Assembly: GCA_963805705.1 (NCBI GenBank)
Contig: CAWDVH010000001.1
Coordinates: 1,488,001 to 1,552,000, forward strand
Origin: CAWDVH01 sp963805705
GTDB taxonomy: Bacteria; Actinomycetota; Actinomycetes; Streptosporangiales; Streptosporangiaceae
DNA length: 64,000 bases
Direction: 5' to 3'
The notes below the pieces were generated by a model, which had not been told where the DNA came from, searched no databases, and saw only the letters and a list, made by a program, of their open reading frames with translations. The position numbers and the translations under genes are program-made. The first letter of the stretch is position 1; each line of letters starts with the position of its first letter. Shown here in pieces: positions 16,640-25,185 of this stretch.

Positions 16640-18343
16640 TCAGGCGGGCCGGACGGGACGGTAGGCGGGCTGCCACATCAGCGCGCGGACCTGCTCGCTG
16701 ATATCCCCTTCCCGAACGGCCGTGGCGACGCCCTCGGCCCGGGCCGCCCGCGCCACGGCGGCGGCGACGACGGCGGACGTCTCGTGCAGCGTCTCGACCG
16801 GCGGCAGCAGGGGGGCGCCGCGCGTCGAGGTGTCGACCAGGCCCGCGACCGCATGCGCGGCGGCGGCGAGCATGCCCTCGGTCACCCTGGACGCGCGGCT
16901 GGCGATGACGCCCAGCCCGAGCCCGGGAAACACCAGGGCATTGTTCGCCTGCCCGATCGCGTACCGCGTGCCGCCGAAGTCCACCGGCCCGAAGGGGCTG
17001 CCGGTCGCCACCAGCGCCCGGCCCTCGGTCCACCTGATCACGTCGGCGGGCACTGCCTCGGCCAGCTCGGTCGGATTGGACATGGGCAGCACCACCGGCC
17101 GGGCGACGTGCGCGGCCATCTCCCTGATGATGTCCTCGGTGAAGGCGCCGGGCCGGGCCGAGGTGCCGATCAGGATCGTGGGGTGCACCTGGCGGACGAC
17201 CTCCGCCAGGCCTATTCCGCCGAGCGATGAGTCCCGCTGCCAGCGCGACACCTCGGCGGGATCACGCGCATAGCGCCGGTGGGACTCGCTCAGGCCGGCC
17301 GAATCGGCCGTCAGCAGGCCGGCGGCGTCGACCGTCCAGAACCGGGCCCTGGCCTGGCCGGGCGTCAGGCCATCGGCCTGCAGCGCGGCGCGGAGCTGGT
17401 CGGCGATGCCGGTCCCGGCCGTGCCGGCGCCGAAGATGACCACGCGGTGTGCCGACAGCCTGTCCCCGGTGGCCCGGACCGCGGCCAGGACGGCCGCCAG
17501 GTTGACCGCGCCGGTGCCCTGGATGTCGTCATTGAAGGTGAGCATCTGCTCGCGATAGCGGTCGAGAAGCCGCTGGGCGTTGCTGACGCCGATGTCCTCC
17601 CAGTGCAGCAGCGCGCGGGGAAAGAGCCTGCTGACTGCATCCACGAAGGCGTCAAGGAAGCTGTCGTACTCAGTGGAGCAGACCCGCCGGTGACGGTTGC
17701 CGATGTAGAGCGGATCATCCAGCAGGCTCTGGCGGTCGGTGCCCACGTCCAGCATGATCGGCAGCGTCCGGTTCGGGTCGATGCCGCCGGCCGCGGTGTA
17801 CACGGCGAGCTTGCCGACCGCGATGTGGATGCCGCCCACCCCCCAGTCGCCGATGCCCAGGATGGCACCGGCGTCGGTGGCGACGATCAGGTCCACGTCG
17901 TCCGGCCCGAGACCGGGCGCCAGCAGCGAGGTCTCGATCAGCTCCGGGCGGTCGACCGACAGGTAGACGCCCCGCGGGCGCCGGTACTCGTGGCTGTAAT
18001 TCTTGATCGCCAGACCGACCGTCGGCGTGTACACGATGGGCAGCATCTCGCTGAGGTGACTGCTCAGCAGCCGGTAGAACAGCACCTCGTTGCGGTCATG
18101 CACCTCGGTCAGCAGCACGTTGCGAGCCAGGTCGGTGGACTGCCGGTGATACTGCGCATGCACCCGGCCCACCTGCTCGGCCAGGGTCACGTGCCCGGCG
18201 GGGATCAGCCCGGTGACGCCTAGCCCGCGGCGCTCCTCCTCGCTGAAGGCCGTGCCCTTGTTGATCCGGGGATCGGAAAGCACCTGGCGCCCGCGCAGCG
18301 TGGTGCGCCACGCGCCGTCCTCATCCAGCCACAGCGTTCGCAT
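16640..18343 (-). CDS. NAD(P)-dependent malic enzyme
   Basis: A 567-residue enzyme that decarboxylates malate to pyruvate with reduction of NAD(P), linking the TCA cycle to pyruvate. Length and motifs fit the large (SfcA/MaeA-like) form: the N-terminal KGTAFSEEER, the IVYTPTVG segment with the catalytic Tyr, metal-site residues around LHWEDIG and FNDDIQGTGA (about 266-275), and the nucleotide-binding GAGTAGTG. No phosphotransacetylase domain is fused. The start is the ATG at 18343 with AAGGGG five bases upstream. It is divergent from the P450 gene, with a 150-base shared promoter region. The preference for NAD over NADP was not decided. Confidence 0.92.
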   Translation of the reverse strand: MRTLWLDEDGAWRTTLRGRQVLSDPRINKGTAFSEEERRGLGVTGLIPAGHVTLAEQVGRVHAQYHRQSTDLARNVLLTEVHDRNEVLFYRLLSSHLSEMLPIVYTPTVGLAIKNYSHEYRRPRGVYLSVDRPELIETSLLAPGLGPDDVDLIVATDAGAILGIGDWGVGGIHIAVGKLAVYTAAGGIDPNRTLPIMLDVGTDRQSLLDDPLYIGNRHRRVCSTEYDSFLDAFVDAVSRLFPRALLHWEDIGVSNAQRLLDRYREQMLTFNDDIQGTGAVNLAAVLAAVRATGDRLSAHRVVIFGAGTAGTGIADQLRAALQADGLTPGQARARFWTVDAAGLLTADSAGLSESHRRYARDPAEVSRWQRDSSLGGIGLAEVVRQVHPTILIGTSARPGAFTEDIIREMAAHVARPVVLPMSNPTELAEAVPADVIRWTEGRALVATGSPFGPVDFGGTRYAIGQANNALVFPGLGLGVIASRASRVTEGMLAAAAHAVAGLVDTSTRGAPLLPPVETLHETSAVVAAAVARAARAEGVATAVREGDISEQVRALMWQPAYRPVRPA

Positions 18344-18493
18344 GCTGGCCCCTTCTGATCATGGCCATCTCCCATGATGATGCCCGAAGCCGGGGGGAGG
18401 TAGCGGGGAATCCGGCCCCGGCGCAACTTGCCGCCGCCCCGGCGCGCGCGATTCACTGGCCATGGACCGGCAGCGATCAGGCTGGAGAGTGCC

Positions 18494-19702
18494 ATGCAGG
18501 CGACGGAGATCTTCATGACGCTCCTCGCGCCCGAGGGCCGGGCGGATCCCTATCCGCTGTACGCGGCCCTGCACGAGCTGGGCGAGGTCCTCACGCTGGA
18601 GCCGGGAGCGGTGCTGGTGCACGGCTACGACGCCATCAGCACGATCCTGCGGGACCCGGCCTTCCTCGTCTCCGACGCCGCGCGCATGGACGTGGTGTTC
18701 CCTGGCTGGCAGGAGCATCCGTCGCTGGGCATGGAGTCGATCCTGAACCTGAACGCGCCGGAGCACGCCAGGGTCAGGAGCCCGATCGCCAGGGCGTTTA
18801 CCCACCGCCGGATCCTGGGCCTGGCGCCGGCCATCGAGCTGATGACCGACGAGCTGCTGGCGAACATGGCCGACCGGGGCTCGGACGGCTCGGCCGTGGA
18901 ATTCATGCACGACTTCGCGTTCCTGCTGCCGGTCACGGTCATCTGCGAGCTGATCGGGATCCCGGAGGCCGACCGCGAGGATTTCCGGCCCATCGCCAGG
19001 GACCTGGCGGCCACGATCGAGATCAACGCCGATCTGTCGGTCCTGGCGGCGGCCGACGTGGCTGCGGTGCGGCTGCGGCAGTACTTCGCCGATCTGGCCG
19101 CGCAACGGCGGCTGCGTCCCCGTGATGACCTGATGAGCGCCCTGGTGCAGATCACTGACTCCGATGACGGCAGGCTCAGCGACAGCGAACTGCTCGGCAA
19201 CCTGACACTGCTGCTGGTCGCGGGGTTCGAGACGACCACCAACCTGCTCGGCAACGGGCTGCGCATCATCCTGCAGGATCCGCCCGCCGGGGACGCGGTC
19301 AGGGACGGCTCGGTTCCGGTGGCGGCATTCGTGGAGGAAGCGCTGCGATACGACTCACCGGTCCAGCTCACCTCGCGGCGCCGCGGCGATCCCGTCGAGA
19401 TCGGCGGGGTGCCGGTGGCCGCCAACGATGAGGTGATCGTGTTGCTCGGGGCGGGCAACAGGGACCCGCGGCGGTTCGCGGACCCGGGCAGGTTCGACCC
19501 GATGCGCTCCGAGGGCGGCCCGCTGAGCTTCGGCGCGGGCGCCCATTTCTGCGTCGGGGCCGCACTCGCCCGGCTGGAGGCGGCGATTGCCTTCCCGCGG
19601 CTGCTCGCCGCCTTCCCCGCGCTAGCCGGGGCCGGCGAGCCGCAGCGCCGGGCAGGACTTGTCCTGCGCGGGTTCGAGACCCTTCCGGTGACCGTCGCCT
19701 GA
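18494..19702 (+). CDS. Cytochrome P450
   Basis: A 402-residue soluble bacterial P450 monooxygenase. The I-helix segment is AGFETTTNLLGN (about 242), with the conserved acid-Thr pair for oxygen activation. The K-helix ExxR is EEALRYDSPVQL (about 280), and the heme loop SFGAGAHFCVGAALARLE (about 345) supplies the proximal Cys. It lacks a membrane anchor, so it needs separate ferredoxin and reductase; none is adjacent. The start at 18494 has GGAGAG upstream; a longer frame to 18428 has no support. No biosynthetic core genes are nearby, so the substrate is unknown. Confidence 0.92.
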   Translation: MQATEIFMTLLAPEGRADPYPLYAALHELGEVLTLEPGAVLVHGYDAISTILRDPAFLVSDAARMDVVFPGWQEHPSLGMESILNLNAPEHARVRSPIARAFTHRRILGLAPAIELMTDELLANMADRGSDGSAVEFMHDFAFLLPVTVICELIGIPEADREDFRPIARDLAATIEINADLSVLAAADVAAVRLRQYFADLAAQRRLRPRDDLMSALVQITDSDDGRLSDSELLGNLTLLLVAGFETTTNLLGNGLRIILQDPPAGDAVRDGSVPVAAFVEEALRYDSPVQLTSRRRGDPVEIGGVPVAANDEVIVLLGAGNRDPRRFADPGRFDPMRSEGGPLSFGAGAHFCVGAALARLEAAIAFPRLLAAFPALAGAGEPQRRAGLVLRGFETLPVTVA

Positions 19703-19748
19703 GGCGCCGCTGGCCGCCCCGCATCGCGGACACGGGCGGTGCAGCGGC

Positions 19749-21389
19749 CTAGGCCGGGCCGCCCTGGCCCCAGATGGCACGGATCGCGTCGATGGTGTCG
19801 GCCTCCGCAGCGTTCTTGTCCGGCCGGTACCGCAGCACGCGGGCGAACCTGAGCGCGACCCCGCCCGGGTACCTGCGGCTGGCCTGGACCCCGTCGAATG
19901 CGATCTCCGCGACCAGCTCGGGGCGGACCCGCACGATCCCGTGCTGCCCGGCGAGCTCTTCAGCACGCAGCGGTTCGGCGGGCGGATCGGCCAGCTCCAG
20001 CAGCCTGCCCGTCTGCCAGGCCAGCATCTCGTCGGTCAGTCCCTTGAACGTCTTGCCCAGCATGACCAGGCCGCCCGTAGCCGGGTCGCGGGCGCCGAGG
20101 TGGAGGTTGGACAGCCACCCGCGCCGGCGCCCGTGGCCCCACTCAGCCGCGAGCACAACCAGATCCAGGGTGTGCCGCGGCTTCACCTTGATCCATTCGC
20201 CGCCCCGCCGCCCCGCCCCGTACGTCGCATCCAGCGACTTCAGCACGACTCCCTCGTGGCCGCGGCTGACCGCGTCGCCGGAGAAGTTCTCCGCGGCCTG
20301 CTGGTCCGCGGTGACCAGCCGCGGAATGAGCAGCTCGCCCGGCACGATCGCGGACAGCTGGCGGTACCGCTCGCTGCCGGGCAGGTCGATCAGGTCGGTG
20401 CCGTTCAGGTGCAGCAGGTCGAACAGGAACGGCGTCAGCGGAATCACCTCGCTGCGCCCGGACGGATCGCTCTGGCTGGCGGCCCGCGCCGAGGTGACCT
20501 GGAAGGGACGCGGCCGCCCATCCGGGTAGAGCGCGACAGCCTCGCCATCCAGCACTGCGGAGGTGACGTTCAGCGACCGCGCCGCGGCGGCGATCTCCGG
20601 CACCCGGGCGGTGATGTCCTCCAGCGTCCTGGTGAACACCCGAACGTCGCTGCCCTGCCGGTGGACCTGGATCCGGATGCCATCGATCTTCCACTCCACC
20701 GCGGCGGGCGAGATCTTCGCCAGCGCCGCGGCGATGCTGGCCGCCGAGGAGGCGAGCATCGGCCGGACCGGCCGGCCGATGCGCAGCGTGAACGAGCCCA
20801 GCGCCGCTACGGCCTGCTGCGGTCCGGCCGCCGCCGCTGCGCTCAGCGCGGCCTGCGCCACCTCAGGCAGCGATCCGCCCAGCTGGTGAGCGCGGCGGAC
20901 CTGGTCGGCCGGCACGCCTGCCGCGCTGGCCACGGCCTCCGTCATGATCCCCTCGAGCGCGCCCTGGCCCAGATCACCGGCCAGCAGCCGGACCAGGAAC
21001 TCGCGCTCGGTCTCGGTGGCGCGACGCAGCAGGCCGGCCAGCAGCTGGCGGCGCTCGGCCTGGGATCCCGGCCCGGTCGCCGCGCCGATCGCGCCGAACG
21101 CGCGGTCGGTTTCGGTCAGGGTGAGGCCGGGCTGCGCCGCCGGCACGGACGCCAGCTCGGCAGAGCCGCCCTGGTCCCCGGCCGCCCCCGGGCGCAGCAG
21201 GTCCGTCAGAGCCGCATACCCGACGCCGATCTGCCGCTGAGTCAGCTCGCCGGACAAGAACGCGACCGCGATGGGCACCTCGGCGGGCGGCACGCGGCCG
21301 AGCAGATCGGCGATCTGGCTGATCTTGGCGCGACGGCCCGCCGAGCCGGCCACCGCGGCCGAGGTGCGGACGACGGCGTTCAGGAGCAC
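19749..21389 (-). CDS. ligB: ATP-dependent DNA ligase, LigB type
   Basis: A 546-residue ATP-dependent ligase like mycobacterial LigB, an accessory to NAD-dependent LigA. The N-terminal DNA-binding domain (about 1-200) carries the LigB-like GELTQRQIGVGYAAL. The adenylation domain has the nucleophilic Lys in EWKIDGIRIQVHR (about 231-243), followed by nucleotidyltransferase motifs including VLDGEAVAL and the EGVVLKSLD motif IV. The OB domain holds WIKVKPRHTLDLVV. It joins nicks in repair, not in replication. It is convergent with the P450 gene. The GTG start is at 21389; no Ku or polymerase domain is fused. Confidence 0.9.
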   Translation of the reverse strand: MLLNAVVRTSAAVAGSAGRRAKISQIADLLGRVPPAEVPIAVAFLSGELTQRQIGVGYAALTDLLRPGAAGDQGGSAELASVPAAQPGLTLTETDRAFGAIGAATGPGSQAERRQLLAGLLRRATETEREFLVRLLAGDLGQGALEGIMTEAVASAAGVPADQVRRAHQLGGSLPEVAQAALSAAAAAGPQQAVAALGSFTLRIGRPVRPMLASSAASIAAALAKISPAAVEWKIDGIRIQVHRQGSDVRVFTRTLEDITARVPEIAAAARSLNVTSAVLDGEAVALYPDGRPRPFQVTSARAASQSDPSGRSEVIPLTPFLFDLLHLNGTDLIDLPGSERYRQLSAIVPGELLIPRLVTADQQAAENFSGDAVSRGHEGVVLKSLDATYGAGRRGGEWIKVKPRHTLDLVVLAAEWGHGRRRGWLSNLHLGARDPATGGLVMLGKTFKGLTDEMLAWQTGRLLELADPPAEPLRAEELAGQHGIVRVRPELVAEIAFDGVQASRRYPGGVALRFARVLRYRPDKNAAEADTIDAIRAIWGQGGPA

Positions 21390-21639
21390 ACGACAGATTG
21401 TGCCTGATGCCGGGATGCCCGGCCTGCCTGACGGCCGGGGGCGGCTGAGAGGGACAGTTGCGAACGGCGATGTCCGCCAGGGTCTTGACCGTGCTGCCGC
21501 CTTGGCGTTAACTCCTGGCCATCGTGTGGTTGTAGCGGCGATTCACGATGTGTACAAGAATACGGGTATAGCGTCGGGGGTGGCTGCAGGTAGCTCCAGG
21601 GTGCCTGAGCTGCAGATATTCTCAAGGAGCTGGCGAGTC

Positions 21640-22146
21640 ATGCCTTCTCACAGCAGCGGGTCGATCGGTACGCGAGGCCAGGTTCGCCTGGCCCGGCAGG
21701 CCTGGCCCGGGTGGCGCCTGAGCCGGCCTTTCTGGGGCGGGCTGGTGGTGATGGCGGCGGGAGCGGAGATCCTGGCGGTCCGCCACTCGCTCCTGTGGCT
21801 GTTCCCCTCCGCCAAGCCGCACGTAGCCGCGGGCGCCCTGGCCATCGCGATCGCCCTGCTGCTGTGCGGGCTGCTGCTCTGGTTCCATCCCGTACAGCGC
21901 TCCGTCTACTCCACGGCGGCCGTCCTGCTGGCGATCCTGGCCCTGCTGACCGCTCACCTCGGCGGCTATCTGCTCGGCTCGCTGCTCGGCGCGGTCGGCG
22001 GCGTGGTGGCCTTTGCCTGGGTTCCGGCTGCGCCGCAGGAACTGCGGTCGCGCCACGGGAAGACCGAACGTGCCGATGGGCAGCCACCGGCGCTCACCCT
22101 GATCATCGGCGAATCCGAGAGCAGCTCGGTGTCGGCGAAGCTCTGA
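21640..22146 (+). CDS. DUF6114 membrane protein
   Basis: A 168-residue membrane protein with four hydrophobic helices. The first segment RPFWGGLVVMAAGAEIL and the later LLLWFHPVQRSVYSTAAVLL and HLGGYLLGSLLGAVGGVVAF segments match the DUF6114 pattern. In Streptomyces this family is usually encoded beside a DUF6230 protein; no partner is present here. The start is the ATG at 21640 with AAGGAG upstream; the longer frame to 21271 overlaps the ligase gene and is not used. A hydrophilic C-terminal tail follows the last helix. Function unknown. Confidence 0.75.
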   Translation: MPSHSSGSIGTRGQVRLARQAWPGWRLSRPFWGGLVVMAAGAEILAVRHSLLWLFPSAKPHVAAGALAIAIALLLCGLLLWFHPVQRSVYSTAAVLLAILALLTAHLGGYLLGSLLGAVGGVVAFAWVPAAPQELRSRHGKTERADGQPPALTLIIGESESSSVSAKL

Positions 22147-22202
22147 TGGGGTGAGGTTCCTGGCCAGCCCACGACGGATGTCATGGGCTGGCCAGTCGTG
22201 CC

Positions 22203-22832
22203 TCAGGAGGTGAGGAACTGCCCGTTGGCATCAACCTCAGCGCGGGCGCCGTCCGCCTCGCCGTTCGGGTGCGCCGTATCGGCCGCCTGGGCGGCGACGC
22301 CGTCGGCCTCCGCGGCCGGGCTCGGCGGCTCGTAGGCGAACGGGTCAGAGCGCCGCCGCCGGACGACGGCCGCCGCCGCGGCCGTGGCTGCGGCGGCCAG
22401 GGCGAGCCCGGCGAGCACCTTCGGCCAGCGCCGCCGCTTCGGTGTCACCTCCGGCGTCACGTCCAGCTTGTGCGCGGCGCTCACCATCGCATCCGAGATC
22501 TTGGGCGCGATGGTCTCGCGCACCGCGATGCCCGCACTCTCGAGGTGCGGCGCGGCCCACGAGCGGGCGTCGTCGACGCGTGGCGCGGCCCACGCCACCG
22601 CGTCCTGGCTGCCCTGCAGGGCGACGGCTCCGGCCTGCTTGGCCTTCGGGACGGCCTGTCGTGCTATCGGGGCGGCCTGCACGGCCAGCTGTTTCGCTAT
22701 GGGCGCGGCCTGCTCAGCCGCACGGCGCGCGCGTCGACTGAGGCTGGCCGGCAGCGTGTCGGCGCCGGCCGGCGGCGTGTCGGCGCTGGCCGGCGGCGCG
22801 TCGACGGCCTGCTTCCTGGTCATAAGAGACAC
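22203..22832 (-). CDS. DUF5324-like membrane-associated helical protein
   Basis: A 209-residue protein made of Ala/Lys/Arg-rich amphipathic repeats (segments like QAAPIAKQ and QAAPIARQ), one membrane helix after PKRRRWPKVL (about 140-162), basic residues, and an acidic disordered tail. In Streptomyces a similarly built DUF5324 protein lies beside ppiA, as here, which supports the assignment; sequence similarity alone is weak. The GTG at 22832 is chosen because GGGAGG lies six bases upstream; the ATG three codons later is poorly spaced. It is divergent from ppiA across about 220 bases. Function unknown. Confidence 0.65.
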   Translation of the reverse strand: MSLMTRKQAVDAPPASADTPPAGADTLPASLSRRARRAAEQAAPIAKQLAVQAAPIARQAVPKAKQAGAVALQGSQDAVAWAAPRVDDARSWAAPHLESAGIAVRETIAPKISDAMVSAAHKLDVTPEVTPKRRRWPKVLAGLALAAAATAAAAAVVRRRRSDPFAYEPPSPAAEADGVAAQAADTAHPNGEADGARAEVDANGQFLTS

Positions 22833-23049
22833 TGTGAACCTCCCGTGGATACTCTTCAGCAAGACACACTTCCCCCGATCCACCGCGTCAACCGTTACTG
22901 GCCAGTGCGCATGAGCAAAGTCATGGCCCGCAGCCGGACCCGGCATCATCAGGTTTTGCCTGGTCGGCCGCGCTCACGGGGTCCCGCAGCCGCCGGTCAG
23001 GCGCCGTTCGATGCCCGACCAGCGGCCGCGCCGTGCGAGGATTCTTCCT

Positions 23050-23592
23050 ATGACTAATACCCTTACCGCAACGCTGCGGACGAACCGGGGGACGGTTCTG
23101 GTCCGGCTTTTCCCCGATCAATCACCCAAGACCGTGCAGAATTTCGTTGACCTGGCGGAAGGGAACCGCGAGTGGACCGATCCGGGAACCCGGATTGCCG
23201 CTAAGGCCAGGCTCTACGACGGGACGATCTTCCACCGGGTCATTCCCCGCTTCATGATCCAGGGCGGCGACCCGCTGGGTACCGGCACCGGCGGCCCTGG
23301 CTACAGCTTCGCCGACGAGTTCCACCCTGAGCTGGCCTTCGACCGGCCCTACCTGCTGGCGATGGCTAATGCCGGCCCTGGCACCAATGGCTCGCAGTTC
23401 TTCATCACCACGGTGCCCACCCCCCATCTCAACCGCAAGCACACCATCTTCGGCGAGGTCATCGAGGGCAGCGATGTCGTCGATGCCATCAGCGAGGTAC
23501 CGAAGGACCGGAACGACAGGCCGCTGCAGGATGTCGTCCTCGAGTCGGTCGAGATCGGGCGCGGCGACGGCCCCGGTCAAGCTGCGGGATAG
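23050..23592 (+). CDS. ppiA: Peptidyl-prolyl cis-trans isomerase, cyclophilin type
   Basis: A 180-residue cytoplasmic cyclophilin that isomerises Xaa-Pro bonds. The active-site segment FHRVIPRFMIQGGDPLGTG and the GTNGSQFFITT segment are both present. The first carries the catalytic Arg and the FMIQ core, the second the substrate-binding Gln. No signal peptide. The start is the ATG at 23050. The stop is three bases from the GTG of the rhomboid gene, so they form an operon. The ppiA-rhomboid-crgA order is a conserved actinobacterial neighbourhood close to oriC. Confidence 0.93.
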   Translation: MTNTLTATLRTNRGTVLVRLFPDQSPKTVQNFVDLAEGNREWTDPGTRIAAKARLYDGTIFHRVIPRFMIQGGDPLGTGTGGPGYSFADEFHPELAFDRPYLLAMANAGPGTNGSQFFITTVPTPHLNRKHTIFGEVIEGSDVVDAISEVPKDRNDRPLQDVVLESVEIGRGDGPGQAAG

Positions 23593-23595
23593 CAG

Positions 23596-24501
23596 GTGGC
23601 TGTCCCTCCGAGCCCCGGTGCCGAGGCTGGCACGGCCGTCCCGACCTGCTTTAAGCATCCCGGTCGCGAGACCTACGTGTCCTGCGTCCGGTGCGGCCGG
23701 CCAGCCTGCCCCGACTGCCTGCGCTCGGCCGCGGTCGGCCAACAGTGCGTCGACTGCGTGCGGGAGGGCAATCGCGGCACGCGGCAGGCGGCCGGGATTT
23801 TCGGCGGCCGGGCGGTCTCCGACGCGATCGTCACCAAGATCCTGGTCGCCGTCAACGTCGTCGCCTACATCGCCGAGATCGCCTACCCGAAGCTGGTGGG
23901 CTACGGCCAGCTGGTCGGGGGGCCGGCGTTCGACCCGACGCTGCAGCGGCCGGTCGGCGTGGCCAACGGCGACTGGTACCGGCTGATCACCAATGCGTTC
24001 CTGCACGAGCCGCTGGGCAGCGGGATCGGGATCTTGCACATCGCCTTCAACATGTGGGCGCTGATCGTGGTCGGCCCGGCCCTGGAGCGCATACTCGGCC
24101 GGGGCCGGTTCCTGACCGTATACCTGGTCAGCGCGCTGGGCGGCTCGGTGCTCTACTATCTGGTGGCCTCGCCGGCCGCCCCGGCGCTCGGTGCCTCAGG
24201 TGCGATCTTCGGCCTGTTCGGCGCCTGGTTCGTGCTGGCCAGGCGCATGAGGCTGGACAGCCGGCAGGTCGTCATCCTCATCGTCCTCAACCTGGTGATC
24301 AGCTTCGCCGTCCCCGGCATCGCCTGGGAGGCCCATGTCGGCGGCCTGATCGCCGGCGGGCTCCTCACTGTCGCGTTCGCCTACGCGCCACGGCGCAACC
24401 GGACGCTGGTCCAGGTGGGAGCCACCCTGGTCATGGTGGCCATCATGGTCATAGCCGTCGTGATCCGGGATCATCAGCTGGTCGGCACAGTCCGTTTCTG
24501 A
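23596..24501 (+). CDS. Rhomboid family intramembrane serine protease with N-terminal zinc finger
   Basis: A 301-residue protein. The N-terminal segment (about 18-60) has four CxxC-type or His ligands (CFKHPGRETYVSCVRCGR, then CPDC and CVDC), a B-box-like zinc module common in actinobacterial rhomboids. Six or seven membrane helices follow. The catalytic dyad is Ser in GASGAIFG (about 203) and His in EAHVGGLIAG (about 245), and the oxyanion helix HIAFNMWAL is present. It should cut membrane-protein helices; substrates are unknown. The GTG start lies three bases after the ppiA stop. A row of short CTCGTCTTGACC-like repeats follows the gene. Confidence 0.9.
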   Translation: MAVPPSPGAEAGTAVPTCFKHPGRETYVSCVRCGRPACPDCLRSAAVGQQCVDCVREGNRGTRQAAGIFGGRAVSDAIVTKILVAVNVVAYIAEIAYPKLVGYGQLVGGPAFDPTLQRPVGVANGDWYRLITNAFLHEPLGSGIGILHIAFNMWALIVVGPALERILGRGRFLTVYLVSALGGSVLYYLVASPAAPALGASGAIFGLFGAWFVLARRMRLDSRQVVILIVLNLVISFAVPGIAWEAHVGGLIAGGLLTVAFAYAPRRNRTLVQVGATLVMVAIMVIAVVIRDHQLVGTVRF

Positions 24502-24506
24502 GCACG

Positions 24507-24565
24507 GCTCGTCTTGACCGATCCTCGTCTTGACCACGGCTCGTCTTGACCAGGCACGTCTAGAC
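24507..24565. repeat. Short tandem repeat after the rhomboid gene
   Basis: Four imperfect copies of a unit close to CACGGCTCGTCTTGACC, with variable length, between the rhomboid stop and the convergent terminator hairpin. No coding function is seen. Confidence 0.6.
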
Positions 24566-24615
24566 CACGGGCGGGCGGCCCTCCCACCGGTTATGCACAG
24601 GCGGTGGACGGCCTT

Positions 24616-24649
24616 GTGGACTGAATCACATGACTGTGATTCAGTCCAC
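24616..24649. terminator. Strong hairpin between convergent rhomboid and crgA genes
   Basis: Perfect 15-bp arms GTGGACTGAATCACA (24616-24630) and TGTGATTCAGTCCAC (24635-24649) around TGAC. It lies eight bases beyond the crgA stop and can form on both strands, so it may stop both transcripts. It lacks a U-run, as is frequent in high-GC actinomycetes. Confidence 0.75.
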
Positions 24650-24657
24650 CTGCCGCG

Positions 24658-24903
24658 TCAGTGCCACTTGGTGGAGAGCACCACGCCGGCGACGATGAAG
24701 CCGAATCCCACGACCAGATTCCATGCTCCGAGCGCCTGCACGGGCAGGCCCTGGTCGCTGACGTAATAGGTGGAGATCCAGGCCAGGCCGACCAGCAGGC
24801 TGCCCAGCATGGCGGGAACCAGCCAGCGCGGGCTGACCTTTGCCTTCGATGACCTGGGCGGCGGGGTATAGACCGCCTTGCTTCTGACTCGGGACTTGGG
24901 CAC
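24658..24903 (-). CDS. crgA: Cell division protein CrgA
   Basis: An 81-residue membrane protein of the divisome. It has the family N-terminus PKSRVRSKAVYTPPP, two membrane helices (about residues 28-48 and 58-78), and the terminal segment ending STKWH. In Streptomyces and mycobacteria CrgA coordinates septum formation with FtsZ, FtsI and PBP partners. The GTG at 24903 is chosen because it restores the family N-terminus and has AGGAG six bases upstream; a frame to 24927 adds eight unsupported residues. It lies upstream of the kinase cluster's 3' end on the same strand. Confidence 0.93.
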   Translation of the reverse strand: MPKSRVRSKAVYTPPPRSSKAKVSPRWLVPAMLGSLLVGLAWISTYYVSDQGLPVQALGAWNLVVGFGFIVAGVVLSTKWH

Positions 24904-25095
24904 GGTCGTCTCCTGGTCGGGTCTCACCGCGCCGCCGGCGGGCTGGGCACGACGGTGCGAGGATGCGCGCGGGCAGCGCGCGGGCCTGTCGCCGTAAGCG
25001 TAGTTGCTCCGGCGGGATGGCGCGCTCCGCTGCGCGCCCCGGCCCCGCCGACGGCCCGCCCGCCGCTCGTCTTCGGCCCGGCTCGGCCGGCCCGG

Positions 25096-25185
25096 CTAGG
25101 TCGAAGTGGGGGTGGGCGTCGGAGTGGGGGTGGGCGTCGGAGTGGGCGTCGGGGTAGGCGTCGGGGTAGGCGTGGGGGGCGGCGT
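25096..25185. repeat. Thr-Pro coding repeat at the pknB 3' end
   Basis: A 6- and 12-bp periodic run (GGGCGTCGGAGT-like units on the + strand) encodes the Thr-Pro tail of the kinase. Length changes here would alter the extracellular stalk without a frameshift. Confidence 0.8.

Noticed and set aside
18494..19702. P450 as part of a biosynthetic gene cluster
   Set aside because: The flanking genes are malic enzyme, DNA ligase and a FUSC protein; no synthase, tailoring set or dedicated regulator is nearby.
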